DNA of 64,000 bases from contig NZ_FOJG01000001.1 of NCBI RefSeq assembly GCF_900110835.1, positions 310,001 through 374,000 on the forward strand, in the 5' to 3' direction. The DNA is from Chitinophaga arvensicola (lineage in GTDB: Bacteria > Bacteroidota > Bacteroidia > Chitinophagales > Chitinophagaceae). Below are positions 16,759 through 26,428 of this stretch, in pieces. A program made the position numbers and the translations under genes. Under the pieces are notes generated by a model, which saw only the letters and a program-made list of their open reading frames with translations, was not told the origin of the DNA and searched no databases. How positions within the stretch are numbered: the first letter of the stretch is position 1; the number at the start of each line of letters is the position of its first letter.

Positions 16759-17325
16759 ATGTTCAGTTTCGACCAAATTCTGGCAGTTACCTTCACTTTG
16801 TTTGCGGTCATTGATATTGTGGGTTCTATACCGGTATTGGTTTCACTGAAAGAAAAGCTGGGGCATATAGATGCCGGCAAAGCCACCCTGGCATCGGGTT
16901 TCCTGATGATCCTGTTCCTGCTGGTGGGTGAGCCCTTTCTGAAACTCTTGAGTGTAGATGTCCATTCCTTTGCAGTAGCGGGTTCCATTGTTATTTTTGT
17001 GATCGGGCTGGAAATGATCCTGGGATTGGAGTTTTTCAAGACAGACCAGGACGCCAAGGCAGGTAGTATCGTACCTATCGCCTTTCCCCTGATAGCCGGT
17101 TCGGGTACACTGACCACGATTATGTCGCTCAAGGCCAACTTTGGGGAGTATAACATCCTGGCGGGCATCTGTTTGAACCTGGCCATCATATACACGGTAT
17201 TACGCTGCTTAAATTTCATAGAACGTGTACTGGGTAAGGCCGGACTGATGGTATTGCGTAAATTTTTCGGGGTGATCCTGCTGGCTATTGCGGTAAAAAT
17301 CTTTAAAAGTAATATCAATCTGTAA
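16759..17325 (+). CDS. marC: MarC family integral membrane protein
   Basis: 188 residues with six predicted helices. The family motifs are DIVGSIPVLVSL near the N terminus and FPLIAGSGTLTTIM in the second repeat, where an NPxGxxP/GPG-type pair is usual. MarC proteins are inner-membrane proteins of poorly defined function (formerly annotated as multidrug-resistance or amino-acid exporters). It is divergent from the XRE-cupin gene across 63 bp, so the two could share regulation. Confidence 0.88.
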   Translation: MFSFDQILAVTFTLFAVIDIVGSIPVLVSLKEKLGHIDAGKATLASGFLMILFLLVGEPFLKLLSVDVHSFAVAGSIVIFVIGLEMILGLEFFKTDQDAKAGSIVPIAFPLIAGSGTLTTIMSLKANFGEYNILAGICLNLAIIYTVLRCLNFIERVLGKAGLMVLRKFFGVILLAIAVKIFKSNINL

Positions 17326-17330
17326 TGTGA

Positions 17331-17362
17331 TTTGGGATTGTACATTAGAAAATGTAGATTTG
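17331..17362 (+). promoter_or_regulatory. tRNA-Arg promoter
   Basis: TTTG (17331-17334), a 20-nt spacer and TAGATTTG (17355-17362) form a textbook Bacteroidota -33/-7 promoter, ending 12 nt before the tRNA. Confidence 0.8.
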
Positions 17363-17374
17363 CGCCAGTTTTAT

Positions 17375-17449
17375 GGCCTCGTAGTACAATGGATAGTATA
17401 AGAGTTTCCGAAGCTCCAGATTCAAGTTCGATTCTTGACGAGGCTACCA
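17375..17449 (+). tRNA. tRNA-Arg (anticodon CCG)
   Basis: The sequence folds as a full cloverleaf. The acceptor GGCCTCG pairs with CGAGGCT (a G-U first pair). The D stem is GTAC/GTAT. The anticodon loop TTCCGAA places CCG in the anticodon positions. The T arm is TCAAG-TTCGATT-CTTGA, followed by discriminator A and an encoded CCA (17447-17449). The first anticodon-stem pair is A-C mismatched. Confidence 0.93.
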
Positions 17450-17453
17450 CCTG

Positions 17454-17489
17454 ATATCCGCAGATAGATTATCTGCGGATATTTTTTTT
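17454..17489 (+). terminator. Terminator after tRNA-Arg
   Basis: A 13-bp perfect stem (17454-17466 with 17470-17482) with a 3-nt loop is followed by eight T residues. Confidence 0.92.
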
Positions 17490-17568
17490 GTATCTTATCA
17501 ATTGAAACCATCTTTGTACTTATGGCTCCGCTTCAACTATAAAAAGAAAAATCTCTTTTTGTTTATAT

Positions 17569-17603
17569 GTTTCCAGAGGCATGTTAGCCATACCTCTGGA
17601 AAC
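17569..17603. repeat. Hairpin in a gene-free stretch
   Basis: GTTTCCAGAGG pairs with CCTCTGGAAAC (11 bp), extended by ATG/CAT across a C-A mismatch, loop TTAGC. No T tract follows. It is the only structure I see between the tRNA terminator and the acyltransferase (17490-17755). Confidence 0.5.
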
Positions 17604-17755
17604 AGCTGCATCTGCCAGCATTACAAACCAGATAACGTACAGCCGGGCAATGCATGTGTATACTCCTTACTCCTCCTCAGTGGAACAAGCAACACTTAAA
17701 AAGTGTAATACCCCATTGAAATACTTCCCATTACAATCGTTTTGCAAATAATATT

Positions 17756-18427
17756 TCAGGGCTCCCAGGTAACATCACTTTTCAAGACCCCTACAGGGTT
17801 TCCACCAAAAATATTATACTCTCCCTCCAGTGACCTGGCTATTAATGAATTTGCAGCTATAATTGAGTTGTCCGGGATACTTGCGCCCTTCAATATCACG
17901 GTTCGGCAACCGATCCATACTTTATTTCCGATTTTTACTTCTGCGGCTTTATTGATTACAACACCATTTTTATCTTTTATTTGATGCAAGTCTGAGTCCA
18001 TGATAAGGATATCCCATGACAAAAGACTATCATCTCCTATCTCCACTTTTTTAGTAACCACTAGCGCACTTTCAGCAGTTAATATAAAGTTCCTGCCAAG
18101 AATAAGTTCCGCATCTTTTCCTACTACTACCTTAGACCCATGTCCTATATTTGCAGACCCTTTAAAGAAAATAGTACCTGATAGTTTGAGGATGGTTCTT
18201 GATAATTTTTTATCAAAAATACCCACATCTCCAAAACCAATTTTAACAATCCCTGTTTTTAAAGGCCCCGTAATGATTACTTTGCCAATGTTTTTGGATA
18301 TCACTACCCTATTGGATAACAGAACTGGAAATTTAATAGCGTCTTTGAACGGAAAATGTTTAAAATTGAAGTAAACAGTCTTATAGTTAATCGCTCTTAG
18401 AATTTTCTTTAACGTCGCTAGTGTCAT
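17756..18427 (-). CDS. Hexapeptide-repeat acyltransferase (left-handed beta-helix)
   Basis: A 223-residue member of the LbetaH acyltransferase family. Isoleucine-patch hexapeptides run through residues ~90-200 (e.g. AELILGRNFILTAES, VKIGNKVWIGCRTVILKG), ending in the typical NSIIAANSLIARS...GNPVGVLK cap. Such enzymes O- or N-acetylate sugars in polysaccharide synthesis. It lies about 5 kb outside the main polysaccharide locus, after the ABC-F gene in the same direction with a 63-nt gap. It may be an unlinked capsule or LPS modification enzyme; the acceptor is unknown. Confidence 0.8.
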   Translation of the reverse strand: MTLATLKKILRAINYKTVYFNFKHFPFKDAIKFPVLLSNRVVISKNIGKVIITGPLKTGIVKIGFGDVGIFDKKLSRTILKLSGTIFFKGSANIGHGSKVVVGKDAELILGRNFILTAESALVVTKKVEIGDDSLLSWDILIMDSDLHQIKDKNGVVINKAAEVKIGNKVWIGCRTVILKGASIPDNSIIAANSLIARSLEGEYNIFGGNPVGVLKSDVTWEP

Positions 18428-18490
18428 CTGGATATAGATTATAGTTATCAGGGATGTTTATAGACATTCTTTTATGTCATCGGACATGGA

Positions 18491-20392
18491 TCAACTCAAT
18501 TCACTTAGTTCCAGCCACCGCATCCCCTTTTCATCCAGCAACTCAATTATTTCACCAATCCGGTGTGTCATTGGCTCCATCTTATCAAAAGCCAGTTCTC
18601 CACTTGACAAAGAGGCTTCAATATTTTTCTTTTCTGTTTCCAGTTTCTCTATCTCTTTCTCCAATAACTCGAGCTCGCGTTTCTCTTTAAAAGACATTTT
18701 CTTGCCTTTATTTTCAGCTGCGGGCACTGCTACTGTCACAACAGGTTCTGGCGCAATTTCCTTTTTGGGAGTAGCGCTTTTCTTTTTATCTTCTTCTTTT
18801 TGCCATTCCCTATACTGGGTATAATTACCTGGGTAGTCACGAATTTCGCCATCGCCTTCAAAAACAAACAGGTGTTCTACCAGTTTGTCCATGAAATAGC
18901 GGTCATGGCTTACAATGATAACGCAGCCCTGGAAGTCCTGTAAAAAGCTTTCCAGTATACTAAGTGTTGGCAGATCCAGGTCGTTGGTAGGTTCATCCAG
19001 TACGAGGAAGTTGGGATTACGGAACAGGATAGACAGCAGGTGTAATCTTCTTTTTTCACCACCGCTCAATTTTGAAATATAGGTATATTGCTTTTCAGCG
19101 GGAAAGAGAAACAATTCCAGGAATTGTGCAGCACTTACTTTAGTGCCATCTGCCAGCGGAAAATTCTCTGCGATATTTTTCACAAACTCAATCACCCGCA
19201 TATCTTCTTTTACCACCAGGCCCGTTTGGGAATAGTTACCAAAAACGATGGTTTCACCGACATTGATCTTTCCGGAATCAGGTTGTTCGGAGCCTAATAA
19301 CATATTGAGAAATGTGGATTTACCAACTCCATTTTTTCCTACAATTCCAACACGTTCTCCTTTTTTGAAGGTATAATCCATTCCTTTCAGGATTTTCAGG
19401 TCGCCGAAAGATTTATATACTTTTTTTAATTCGAGAATCTTTCCACCCAGGCGGGTCATTTTCACGTTCAGCTCCAGTTGTTGCTCAGCTACACGGGTAC
19501 TGGCTTTCTCCTTTACTTCATAGAAGGCGTCTTGCCTGGATTTAGATTTGGTAGTACGGGCTTTGGGCTGCTTACGCATCCATTCCAGTTCTTTCCTGTA
19601 AAGGTTACGGGCTTTATCTACACTGGATTTTTCACTCTCTTCCCTGGCTGCTTTCTTCTCCAGGTAATTTTCGTAGTCGCCTTTATAAATAAACAGCTGT
19701 TCCTGGTCCAGCTCCATTACTTCATTACAAACGCTGTCGAGGAAGTATCGATCGTGGGTAACCAGTAAAAGTGTTACTCTTTCCTGGTCCAGGTAATTTT
19801 CCAGCCATTCGATCATGGATACGTCGAGATGGTTGGTGGGCTCATCCATGATCAGCAACACATGTTTATGTTCAAAGCCGATTTCGATCAGTACTTTGGC
19901 CAGTGCCACTCTTTTCTGTTGGCCCCCGGATAAAGAACCAACCGGCTGATCCAGATTATGTATATTAAGTTTTCCTAATATTTGTTTCACTTTAGTATCG
20001 AAATGCCATGCATTTAGTTCGTCCATTTTGGCGATGGCGTCTGTCAACTTATCCAAATCAGGCTCATGTCCTTCTTCGGTTAGTAATTCATACTCCTTGA
20101 TCGCGTTCAGAACAGGGTTATTGTGATTAAAGATGTTTTCAATCACGGTTTTTGACAGGTCAAAGTCCGCCTGCTGCTCCAGCATCACTACCGTTACATC
20201 TTTATGAATCCAGACTTTACCGCTGTCAGGCACATCTTTTCCGCACAAAATGCGGAGCAGGGTGGATTTACCTGTTCCGTTAAGCGCTACCAGCGCTATT
20301 TTATCCCCTTCTTCGATGTGAAAAGAAATATCTCTGAATAATGGTTTGGTCCCAAAAGATTTGGTAAGCCCTTCTACTGTAACGTAATGCAT
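18491..20392 (-). CDS. ABC-F family ATPase (Uup/YfmR-like)
   Basis: 633 residues with two ABC ATPase domains in one chain and no membrane part. The first P-loop, ALNGTGKST, is near residue 38, with signature LSGGQQKRVALAK. The second has KNGVGKSTFL and LSGGEKRRLHLLS. An interdomain linker rich in basic residues and a C-terminal coiled coil (KRELELLEKEIEKLETEKKNIEA) match the Uup subgroup. ABC-F proteins act on the ribosome (elongation rescue or antibiotic protection), and Uup also associates with DNA. Role here by family only. Confidence 0.9.
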   Translation of the reverse strand: MHYVTVEGLTKSFGTKPLFRDISFHIEEGDKIALVALNGTGKSTLLRILCGKDVPDSGKVWIHKDVTVVMLEQQADFDLSKTVIENIFNHNNPVLNAIKEYELLTEEGHEPDLDKLTDAIAKMDELNAWHFDTKVKQILGKLNIHNLDQPVGSLSGGQQKRVALAKVLIEIGFEHKHVLLIMDEPTNHLDVSMIEWLENYLDQERVTLLLVTHDRYFLDSVCNEVMELDQEQLFIYKGDYENYLEKKAAREESEKSSVDKARNLYRKELEWMRKQPKARTTKSKSRQDAFYEVKEKASTRVAEQQLELNVKMTRLGGKILELKKVYKSFGDLKILKGMDYTFKKGERVGIVGKNGVGKSTFLNMLLGSEQPDSGKINVGETIVFGNYSQTGLVVKEDMRVIEFVKNIAENFPLADGTKVSAAQFLELFLFPAEKQYTYISKLSGGEKRRLHLLSILFRNPNFLVLDEPTNDLDLPTLSILESFLQDFQGCVIIVSHDRYFMDKLVEHLFVFEGDGEIRDYPGNYTQYREWQKEEDKKKSATPKKEIAPEPVVTVAVPAAENKGKKMSFKEKRELELLEKEIEKLETEKKNIEASLSSGELAFDKMEPMTHRIGEIIELLDEKGMRWLELSELS

Positions 20393-20546
20393 GCTGCGAA
20401 GTTATAAATTATCGGCAACACTGGGATTATGATAATTTTCGTATCCGGGAGAGACTACTGGTTCCCTTTGCATGATACCTCCCCAGGGAAATAGCTATTT
20501 CAGCCCTTTGCCCTATTATTCTTCGTTCTTATCATCTTTAAATAAA

Positions 20547-20575
20547 AAGCCCTTACGCTGAAAGCGTAAGGGCTT
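20547..20575 (-). terminator. Terminator after the Wzi/RemB-like gene
   Basis: A 13-bp perfect stem (20547-20559 with 20563-20575, loop GAA) is followed on the - strand by TTTTTATTT. It closes the large polysaccharide transcript or the last gene alone. Confidence 0.9.
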
Positions 20576-20597
20576 GCATATGTTTAAGCATTACTGA

Positions 20598-22184
20598 TTA
20601 AAAATCGTAATAGAACTGACGGAAGGTGCTGCGTAAACCAATACTGAATATCAGGTCGGTGGTTTTGGTAATATCGTTGCTTACCCTTCTGGCTGCCAAT
20701 GAGGTTTCCAGCCGGAGATTGTACTTGGGATTAAGCACATAGGCAATAGTTCCCTGTGCATATAATAAATTAGTTTTAACTCCCTGGCCAATCCAGTTGC
20801 CGTAATTGCTGACGTGTGTGGTATATGGCTTAGAAATGTCATGCCCGTAATTGGTTGCGGCGTCAGGATCATCACCATACTGGGAATACATCAGTTCTCC
20901 CCGGCCATACCAGCGTTTGATGCGGTAAGTAGCTATACCGAGCACTTCCCAGAAATTCGCTCCCAGCGGATGGGCTAATGACTGGTTATAATGTTCATAA
21001 TTAATGAGTGTGCTCTTGTAAGAATATGTATAAGGGCGAACGACATTCAACTCACCCTGCAAGTCAAGTTTATTCACCTTAAACAGGTCAAAAGACCTGA
21101 AACCTAGTTGGGCAGATTGCTTGTTTGCCCACCAGCCTTTTCCTCCGAACACTTCTTTCAGCTTAAATTCATCCAACACCAGCTGTCCGTATATAGTGGT
21201 TTTGGGAAATAGTTTAAACTTAGCATTTAAACCGACCAGCGCGTTATCTGATGAGCCTTCGGAAAACTCAGCCGAACGAAGGAAGATAATCGGGTTCATA
21301 TAACTCCAGTCAAATCCACGTTTCCTCCCTGAAGAGTCCGCATCCGGCCATATCACGGCATCAAAGAAGCCAATGGTGAGCCGTTTGCTTACATTCCAGT
21401 CAAGGAAGTGAAATACGCCCCATTTCTTATAGTATCCCAGATCATCATATGCTGTTGCGAAGCTTTGACTGTGTTTATCCATAAACTGCGCCCACATAGC
21501 TGTGTATTGCACATTCCCCAACGTTCCTGTAAGCTTCAGATAAGGGTAACTGAACTGGATATCAGACAGTATCAGGGAACGATATCCGTCTCCTATGAAG
21601 TTTTGTCCGTATCCTGCTGTTACATTAAGATACTTGTTAGGGGTATAGCTTAACAATGCGCTGGCATAATTATAATCAAACGCTTTCCCATCGCTGTAAT
21701 CCTTGATTCCTCCCTGGCCGGGTACAATCTGATTTTTACGAATATATTGATCAAGATAATAAGGAAACTTTCCCTGGTTTTCGAAAAAGTAAGATTCAAA
21801 GTAAAATTTAGTGCCAATATTCGCCTGAATGCTGGCTCCTCTTGTATTTAACCAATTCGTTCTGCTTCCGTCACGTGATTTGCCTATCTGGAAATCCGGC
21901 AGGAAGTCAATAAAAACATTATAATCCTTATTTCTGTATTCCAACAGGTGTTCGTTAAACAATTTCCGGTGGAACAAGCTACGTTTAGTCGTATCCGGAT
22001 TAGTGTACATGGCGCTCGTGTCTTCATGTAAAATGGGCTTAAACGCCGTGTGATGATTGCTGCTATCAAGGTAAAGGTCCCGGATATCCAAAGGGTTATA
22101 AGGTACAATTACGGGCAACTTTTCCTGCGCATTAGCTGCACCAAATAGTAACAAAGCTGTTACCATCCAAATGAGGTGTTTCAT
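20598..22184 (-). CDS. Outer-membrane beta-barrel, Wzi/RemB-like
   Basis: 528 residues with a signal peptide (MKHLIWMVTALLLFGAANAQ). Many alternating aromatic strands follow and the C terminus is aromatic (FRQFYYDF). This is the pattern of the Bacteroidota Wzi-like capsule assembly barrels, one of which is annotated as gliding protein RemB. Wzi anchors or organises capsule at the cell surface. The gene follows fcl at the end of the polysaccharide locus but has its own exact -7 box, so it can be expressed separately. Confidence 0.7.
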   Translation of the reverse strand: MKHLIWMVTALLLFGAANAQEKLPVIVPYNPLDIRDLYLDSSNHHTAFKPILHEDTSAMYTNPDTTKRSLFHRKLFNEHLLEYRNKDYNVFIDFLPDFQIGKSRDGSRTNWLNTRGASIQANIGTKFYFESYFFENQGKFPYYLDQYIRKNQIVPGQGGIKDYSDGKAFDYNYASALLSYTPNKYLNVTAGYGQNFIGDGYRSLILSDIQFSYPYLKLTGTLGNVQYTAMWAQFMDKHSQSFATAYDDLGYYKKWGVFHFLDWNVSKRLTIGFFDAVIWPDADSSGRKRGFDWSYMNPIIFLRSAEFSEGSSDNALVGLNAKFKLFPKTTIYGQLVLDEFKLKEVFGGKGWWANKQSAQLGFRSFDLFKVNKLDLQGELNVVRPYTYSYKSTLINYEHYNQSLAHPLGANFWEVLGIATYRIKRWYGRGELMYSQYGDDPDAATNYGHDISKPYTTHVSNYGNWIGQGVKTNLLYAQGTIAYVLNPKYNLRLETSLAARRVSNDITKTTDLIFSIGLRSTFRQFYYDF

Positions 22185-22290
22185 TAACTCTTTTTTGTTT
22201 GCTTAAAAATGTACACGGAATCAGGCTTCACAAACATCCTGACAAACCTTTGTGGTATACTGATAGGAACAACCACGGCTTATCAAGACG

Positions 22291-22298
22291 CAAAGATA
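22291..22298 (-). promoter_or_regulatory. -7 box of the Wzi/RemB-like gene
   Basis: TATCTTTG on the - strand is an exact TAnnTTTG box, ~105 nt before the ATG at 22184. No convincing -33 element. Confidence 0.5.
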
Positions 22299-22377
22299 AT
22301 GTTTTCAATACATTAAGGTGACAGATGGGGATTAGTACAAAAATAGAAAAACCGGGGGTTTCTGCATCACAGCAGCA

Positions 22378-23313
22378 TCATTTTCCCCAATTTTCCTTTT
22401 TTACTTCTTCATAAACTTTAGTAATACCTTCTTCAAGACTGAGACTCGCTTTCCAACCTAAACTATGCAATTTACTTACATCCATTAATTTTCTGGGGGT
22501 ACCATCAGGCTTGCTTGTATCGAATATGAGGTTGCCTTCGAAACCTACAATTCTCTTTATTAACTGCGCAAGATCCCCTATACTTATATCTTCTCCAACA
22601 CCAATATTTACGAGTCCTTTTTCATTATAGTTTTGCATGAGATAAAAACAGGCATCCGCCATATCGTCGGCATGCAGAAATTCCCGTTTAGGGGTTCCCG
22701 TTCCCCAGATAATAACATCCGCTTGGTTTTTGACTTTAGCCTCATACATTTTACGAAGCATTGCTGGTAATACATGAGAAGTAGCCAGGTCATAATTATC
22801 ATTGGGGCCATACAGATTGGTTGGCATCACGGAAATAAAATTACTTCCATATTGTGCCCGGTATGCATCGCACATCTCAATACCTGCAATTTTGGCTATA
22901 GCATAAGGTTCATTGGTGGGTTCGAGCGGGCCGGTGAGCAAGTATTCCTCTTTCAGTGGCTGTGGCGCCAATTTGGGATAAATACAGGATGAACCAAGAA
23001 ACATCAGCTTTTTAGTATCATTCAGATGTGCATGATGAATGACATTGTTCTGAATCATCAGATTTTCGTAGATAAACTGTCCGCGATAAGTATTGTTAGC
23101 CATTATCCCACCGACTTTGGCGGCAGCAAGAAATACGTAATCGGGCTTTGTTTCAGCAAAAAAAGAGGCTACTGACAATTGATCACGCAGATCCAACTCG
23201 TTAGAGGTACGGGTAATAATATTATTAAAGCCATCCTTCTGCAAACGTCTCACTATAGCCGAGCCAACCATTCCTCTATGACCTGCAACATATATTTTGT
23301 CCTGCGTGTTCAT
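22378..23313 (-). CDS. fcl: GDP-L-fucose synthase
   Basis: A 311-residue short-chain dehydrogenase (Fcl/WcaG). It carries out the epimerisation and NADPH reduction of GDP-4-keto-6-deoxy-mannose to GDP-L-fucose. The Rossmann motif [10 protein letters not shown] is at residues ~9-18, and the catalytic Ser/Tyr/Lys set is in LGSSCIYPK and YAIAKIAG. An upstream in-frame TTG was rejected for ATG 23313, which lies 1 nt after the gmd stop. It works directly after Gmd in the same operon. Confidence 0.93.
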   Translation of the reverse strand: MNTQDKIYVAGHRGMVGSAIVRRLQKDGFNNIITRTSNELDLRDQLSVASFFAETKPDYVFLAAAKVGGIMANNTYRGQFIYENLMIQNNVIHHAHLNDTKKLMFLGSSCIYPKLAPQPLKEEYLLTGPLEPTNEPYAIAKIAGIEMCDAYRAQYGSNFISVMPTNLYGPNDNYDLATSHVLPAMLRKMYEAKVKNQADVIIWGTGTPKREFLHADDMADACFYLMQNYNEKGLVNIGVGEDISIGDLAQLIKRIVGFEGNLIFDTSKPDGTPRKLMDVSKLHSLGWKASLSLEEGITKVYEEVKKENWGK

Positions 23314-23314
23314 G

Positions 23315-24427
23315 CTATTCAAATTGATTCAATACTTTGTAACCGGCGTCTTTCAGTAATTTCTCCCGCTGAAAAAGTTCAAGGTCAGCGGCTACCATTT
23401 CCTTTACCAGTGCAGGCAGATCGTATTTTGGCTTCCAGCCAAGCTGTGTATTCGCCTTTGTGGGATCTCCAATCAACAACTCAACTTCTGTTGGTCTGAA
23501 ATACCGGGGATCTATTGCAACGATCTCCTGACCAGGTTGCAGGGCTCCGTCTTTTCCCGTACAACTTTTCACATATCCCGTTTCTTCTATTCCTTCGCCT
23601 TTAAACGCTATCTCTACCCCAACCTCAGCAAATGCCATTGTGATAAAATCCCTTACAGTAGTGGTAATACCAGTAGCAATTACATAGTCTTCCGGCTTAT
23701 CCTGCTGTAATATCAGCCACATTGCCTCTACATAATCCTTTGCATGGCCCCAATCACGTTTTGCATCGAGGTTACCCATAAAGAGCTTATCCTGCATACC
23801 TAACGACAACTTCGCTACTGCACGGGTAATTTTCCTGGTCACAAAAGTCTCGCCACGGAGCGGGCTCTCATGATTAAATAAAATACCATTGCAGGCAAAC
23901 ATATTGTAGGCTTCCCTATAATTTACAGTAATCCAGTATGCATACATCTTGGCCACAGCATAAGGAGACCGTGGATAAAATGGAGTTCTTTCTGATTGTG
24001 GCACCTCCTGCACAAGTCCATATAATTCGGAGGTGGAAGCCTGGTATATCTTTGTTTTCTGGGCTAATCCTAATAATCTCACTGCTTCAAGAATCCGCAA
24101 AGTACCTACACCATCAACATCTGCGGTATATTCAGGCGCCTCGAAGCTCACCTGCACATGGCTCATGGCACCCAGGTTATATATTTCGTCTGGCTGTACC
24201 TCCTGGATAATGCGAATTAAATTCGTACTATCTGTCAGATCACCATAATGCAATTTGAAATGCACATTCTTTTCATGGGGATCCTGATACAAATGATCAA
24301 TGCGATCAGTATTGAACAAGGAAGATCGGCGCTTTATACCATGCACCTCATAGTTTTTCCTTAATAAAAGATCGGCCAGGTATGCTCCATCCTGACCGGT
24401 AATACCCGTAATTAAGGCCTTTTTCAT
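23315..24427 (-). CDS. gmd: GDP-mannose 4,6-dehydratase
   Basis: 370 residues, the standard Gmd length. [16 protein letters not shown] (residues ~7-22) is the NADP-binding motif, and [30 protein letters not shown] holds the catalytic Thr/Ser, Glu and YxxxK. It converts GDP-D-mannose to GDP-4-keto-6-deoxy-D-mannose, the substrate for the next gene. The pair supplies GDP-L-fucose to the polymer made by this locus. Confidence 0.95.
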   Translation of the reverse strand: MKKALITGITGQDGAYLADLLLRKNYEVHGIKRRSSLFNTDRIDHLYQDPHEKNVHFKLHYGDLTDSTNLIRIIQEVQPDEIYNLGAMSHVQVSFEAPEYTADVDGVGTLRILEAVRLLGLAQKTKIYQASTSELYGLVQEVPQSERTPFYPRSPYAVAKMYAYWITVNYREAYNMFACNGILFNHESPLRGETFVTRKITRAVAKLSLGMQDKLFMGNLDAKRDWGHAKDYVEAMWLILQQDKPEDYVIATGITTTVRDFITMAFAEVGVEIAFKGEGIEETGYVKSCTGKDGALQPGQEIVAIDPRYFRPTEVELLIGDPTKANTQLGWKPKYDLPALVKEMVAADLELFQREKLLKDAGYKVLNQFE

Positions 24428-24507
24428 CTACTTCTTTTTATAATCTTTGCCAAAAATAAATAATAATCTCAGTCATGCCTAAAAATGTACCTGGGTAATG
24501 AGGTTAT

Positions 24508-25170
24508 TTAAAATTTTCGCCTGGGAAGATCTTTGAAAAAAGTGTCCATTAACCTTGAGGAAGGAAATACGATGACCCAGGCTGTCAGGAATATAATTTG
24601 AAAGTCGACCAACAAACTCCTTCTGGCATTATACCAGATTTCAAGTTCCCCTTTATAGGGAGCTATCACAGTATCATAATATTCCTGCGGCGGTATTGTA
24701 CAGGTAGATAACAGTTTCTCCTCATCCCGGAACACGATAGATCCAATCCCAGTAATCCCAGGCTTTGAGTCATACACTTTATAGCGTATATCTTCCGGAT
24801 AAGCATTAAATGTTTTGTCGACCAACGGCCGTGGCCCTACTATGCTCATATCACCTTTTAGAACATTAATAATCTGAGGCAACTCATTCAACTTGGTCAT
24901 GCGCAGGAAACCACCCATCGGTGTAACTCTCGAATCATTTCTGAGTGTTATCATGCCTGTTCCCATATTAGGACTGTTTTTCAACATCGTTGCAAACTTC
25001 CATATATCGAAGTATTCATTCTTGTACCCAATCCTTCTCTGAAAATAAAAAATCTCTCCTTCGCCGGTCAGCTTCAGTAAAATAACCAGGGGTATTAAAA
25101 CAGGCAACAATATTGTTAATACTACCAGAGACAGTATGATGTCGAATAGTCTTTTTATGAACTTGTACAT
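24508..25170 (-). CDS. Initiating sugar-phosphate transferase (WcaJ/PglC type)
   Basis: 220 residues. A single N-terminal hydrophobic hairpin (ILSLVVLTILLPVLIPLVILL, given in part) is followed by the bacterial sugar transferase domain: FQRRIGYKNEYFDIWKF, LRMTKLNELPQIINVLKGDMSIVGPRP, KPGITG. This short form lacks the extra helices of WbaP/WcaJ, like PglC. It transfers the first sugar-1-phosphate to undecaprenyl phosphate at the inner membrane and so starts the repeat unit. The neighbouring 4,6-dehydratase and epimerase may make its substrate. Confidence 0.9.
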   Translation of the reverse strand: MYKFIKRLFDIILSLVVLTILLPVLIPLVILLKLTGEGEIFYFQRRIGYKNEYFDIWKFATMLKNSPNMGTGMITLRNDSRVTPMGGFLRMTKLNELPQIINVLKGDMSIVGPRPLVDKTFNAYPEDIRYKVYDSKPGITGIGSIVFRDEEKLLSTCTIPPQEYYDTVIAPYKGELEIWYNARRSLLVDFQIIFLTAWVIVFPSSRLMDTFFKDLPRRKF

Positions 25171-25173
25171 ATG

Positions 25174-26397
25174 TTACATTCTTTGATCTAACCCTTTGCC
25201 TTTTTCGATGTGGTCAAAATTTGGAAGATACTCTTTCAATATCAACACAATCTCACTTTTATCAACCAGGTTCTGACTTTCAAACTTATCTGTCAGATTT
25301 TTAATTATCGATTGAATATCCTTTGTCTTCAACTGAGGTGCCTTCTTAATTACCCCCAGATTTGAAAACAATTGCAGATCAAGTTCTTCGCTATCCGTAT
25401 AAAACTCTTCGTATGGCTTTTCTCCGGATGTATCAGAATCGAAAAAATAAACCGGGTAGCTGGTAGAATCTTTCGACAAATGTTTTGCTTTCTCAATAGC
25501 TTCGCCCTCGCTTGAACAGATATCCGGTTCATAGCCAAGTGCCTTGATGAATGCCAGTGCTATATCAGAGAAAGATACCAGGTCTTTCTCCATATCCAGC
25601 TTAGGGAAGAAAATATCTCCGGATTCACCTAAAATGGAGGCGATGAGACAAATCTGGCCTGATTCCTCTGGCGATACAAAGAAACGCTTAATACCAAGTG
25701 GGCAGGAAAGGGGCTGTTTCCGGGAAATACGTTCAAGAAATCCAAACAACAAACTCCCATTCGAAAATGCAACATTAGCAAACCTGGCAGTTTTAATCGG
25801 GATTGCATCAGCGTAGGATAAAATAACATCCTCCATCAATTTCTTACTGGCCCCCATGATATTAACCGGGTTCGCTGCTTTGTCTGTTGAAACGCAGAAA
25901 AAATGCTGTGGTGGTTTCTTTTTCAGCAACTCCAGTAATTGATTGGCCTTAAAGACATTATTATCGATCATAGCTTCAATCGAAAAACTGTCTTTCTCAC
26001 TCCTTACATGCTTATGTGCTGCAAAGTTTGCTACTACATCAAATGGCCCTTCATGATTAAATATCTTTTCAAATACCCTGTCACCAAAATTTACAGGGTA
26101 TGTTTTTATAATCTCCGGAACAATTACATCATCAGAGCTCCGGATATTCCTGATTAATTCAGTTAAACCGTTTTCATTGATATCAATAACAATCAGCTTC
26201 TCAATTCTGAATTTGAGCAAAGCCATTATATAGGATGTTCCTATAGTGCCTGCTCCGCCGATCACGAGGCAACTTTTACCTGTAAGTGCGTCGTCCAGCT
26301 GTTGATGAAAAGTCTCCAGATCCTTCTTAAGAAGACTCTCCCGCCTTTCAGTTATTGATTGAGAAATAAACTCTTTTAAATCAAAAATTGGGTTCAT
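25174..26397 (-). CDS. CapD/FlaA1-type nucleotide-sugar 4,6-dehydratase-like protein
   Basis: 407 residues of the Polysacc_synt_2 family. The Rossmann motif GGAGTIGTSY is near residue 47. VSTDKAANPVNIMGASKK carries Asp-Lys and Met in place of the usual catalytic Tyr, as in WbpM-type dehydratases acting on UDP-GlcNAc. The C-terminal ~100 residues are an extension unlike PseB. It lies 3 nt before the sugar-phosphate transferase gene. Likely product is a UDP-4-keto-6-deoxy-hexosamine for the first sugar of the unit (inference). It is distinct from the PseB at 46.5 kb. Confidence 0.8.
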   Translation of the reverse strand: MNPIFDLKEFISQSITERRESLLKKDLETFHQQLDDALTGKSCLVIGGAGTIGTSYIMALLKFRIEKLIVIDINENGLTELIRNIRSSDDVIVPEIIKTYPVNFGDRVFEKIFNHEGPFDVVANFAAHKHVRSEKDSFSIEAMIDNNVFKANQLLELLKKKPPQHFFCVSTDKAANPVNIMGASKKLMEDVILSYADAIPIKTARFANVAFSNGSLLFGFLERISRKQPLSCPLGIKRFFVSPEESGQICLIASILGESGDIFFPKLDMEKDLVSFSDIALAFIKALGYEPDICSSEGEAIEKAKHLSKDSTSYPVYFFDSDTSGEKPYEEFYTDSEELDLQLFSNLGVIKKAPQLKTKDIQSIIKNLTDKFESQNLVDKSEIVLILKEYLPNFDHIEKGKGLDQRM

Positions 26398-26428
26398 ATA
26401 GTATCAATAATTTAAATGCGCTTACCTG

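Noticed and set aside
17502-17699. 65-codon + strand ORF after the tRNA
   Set aside because: No promoter, no recognisable domain, and it contains an 11-bp inverted repeat; most likely chance.
25174-26397. Second pseB
   Set aside because: The active-site Tyr is replaced by Met and there is a C-terminal extension, so it fits CapD/WbpM-like dehydratases better than PseB.
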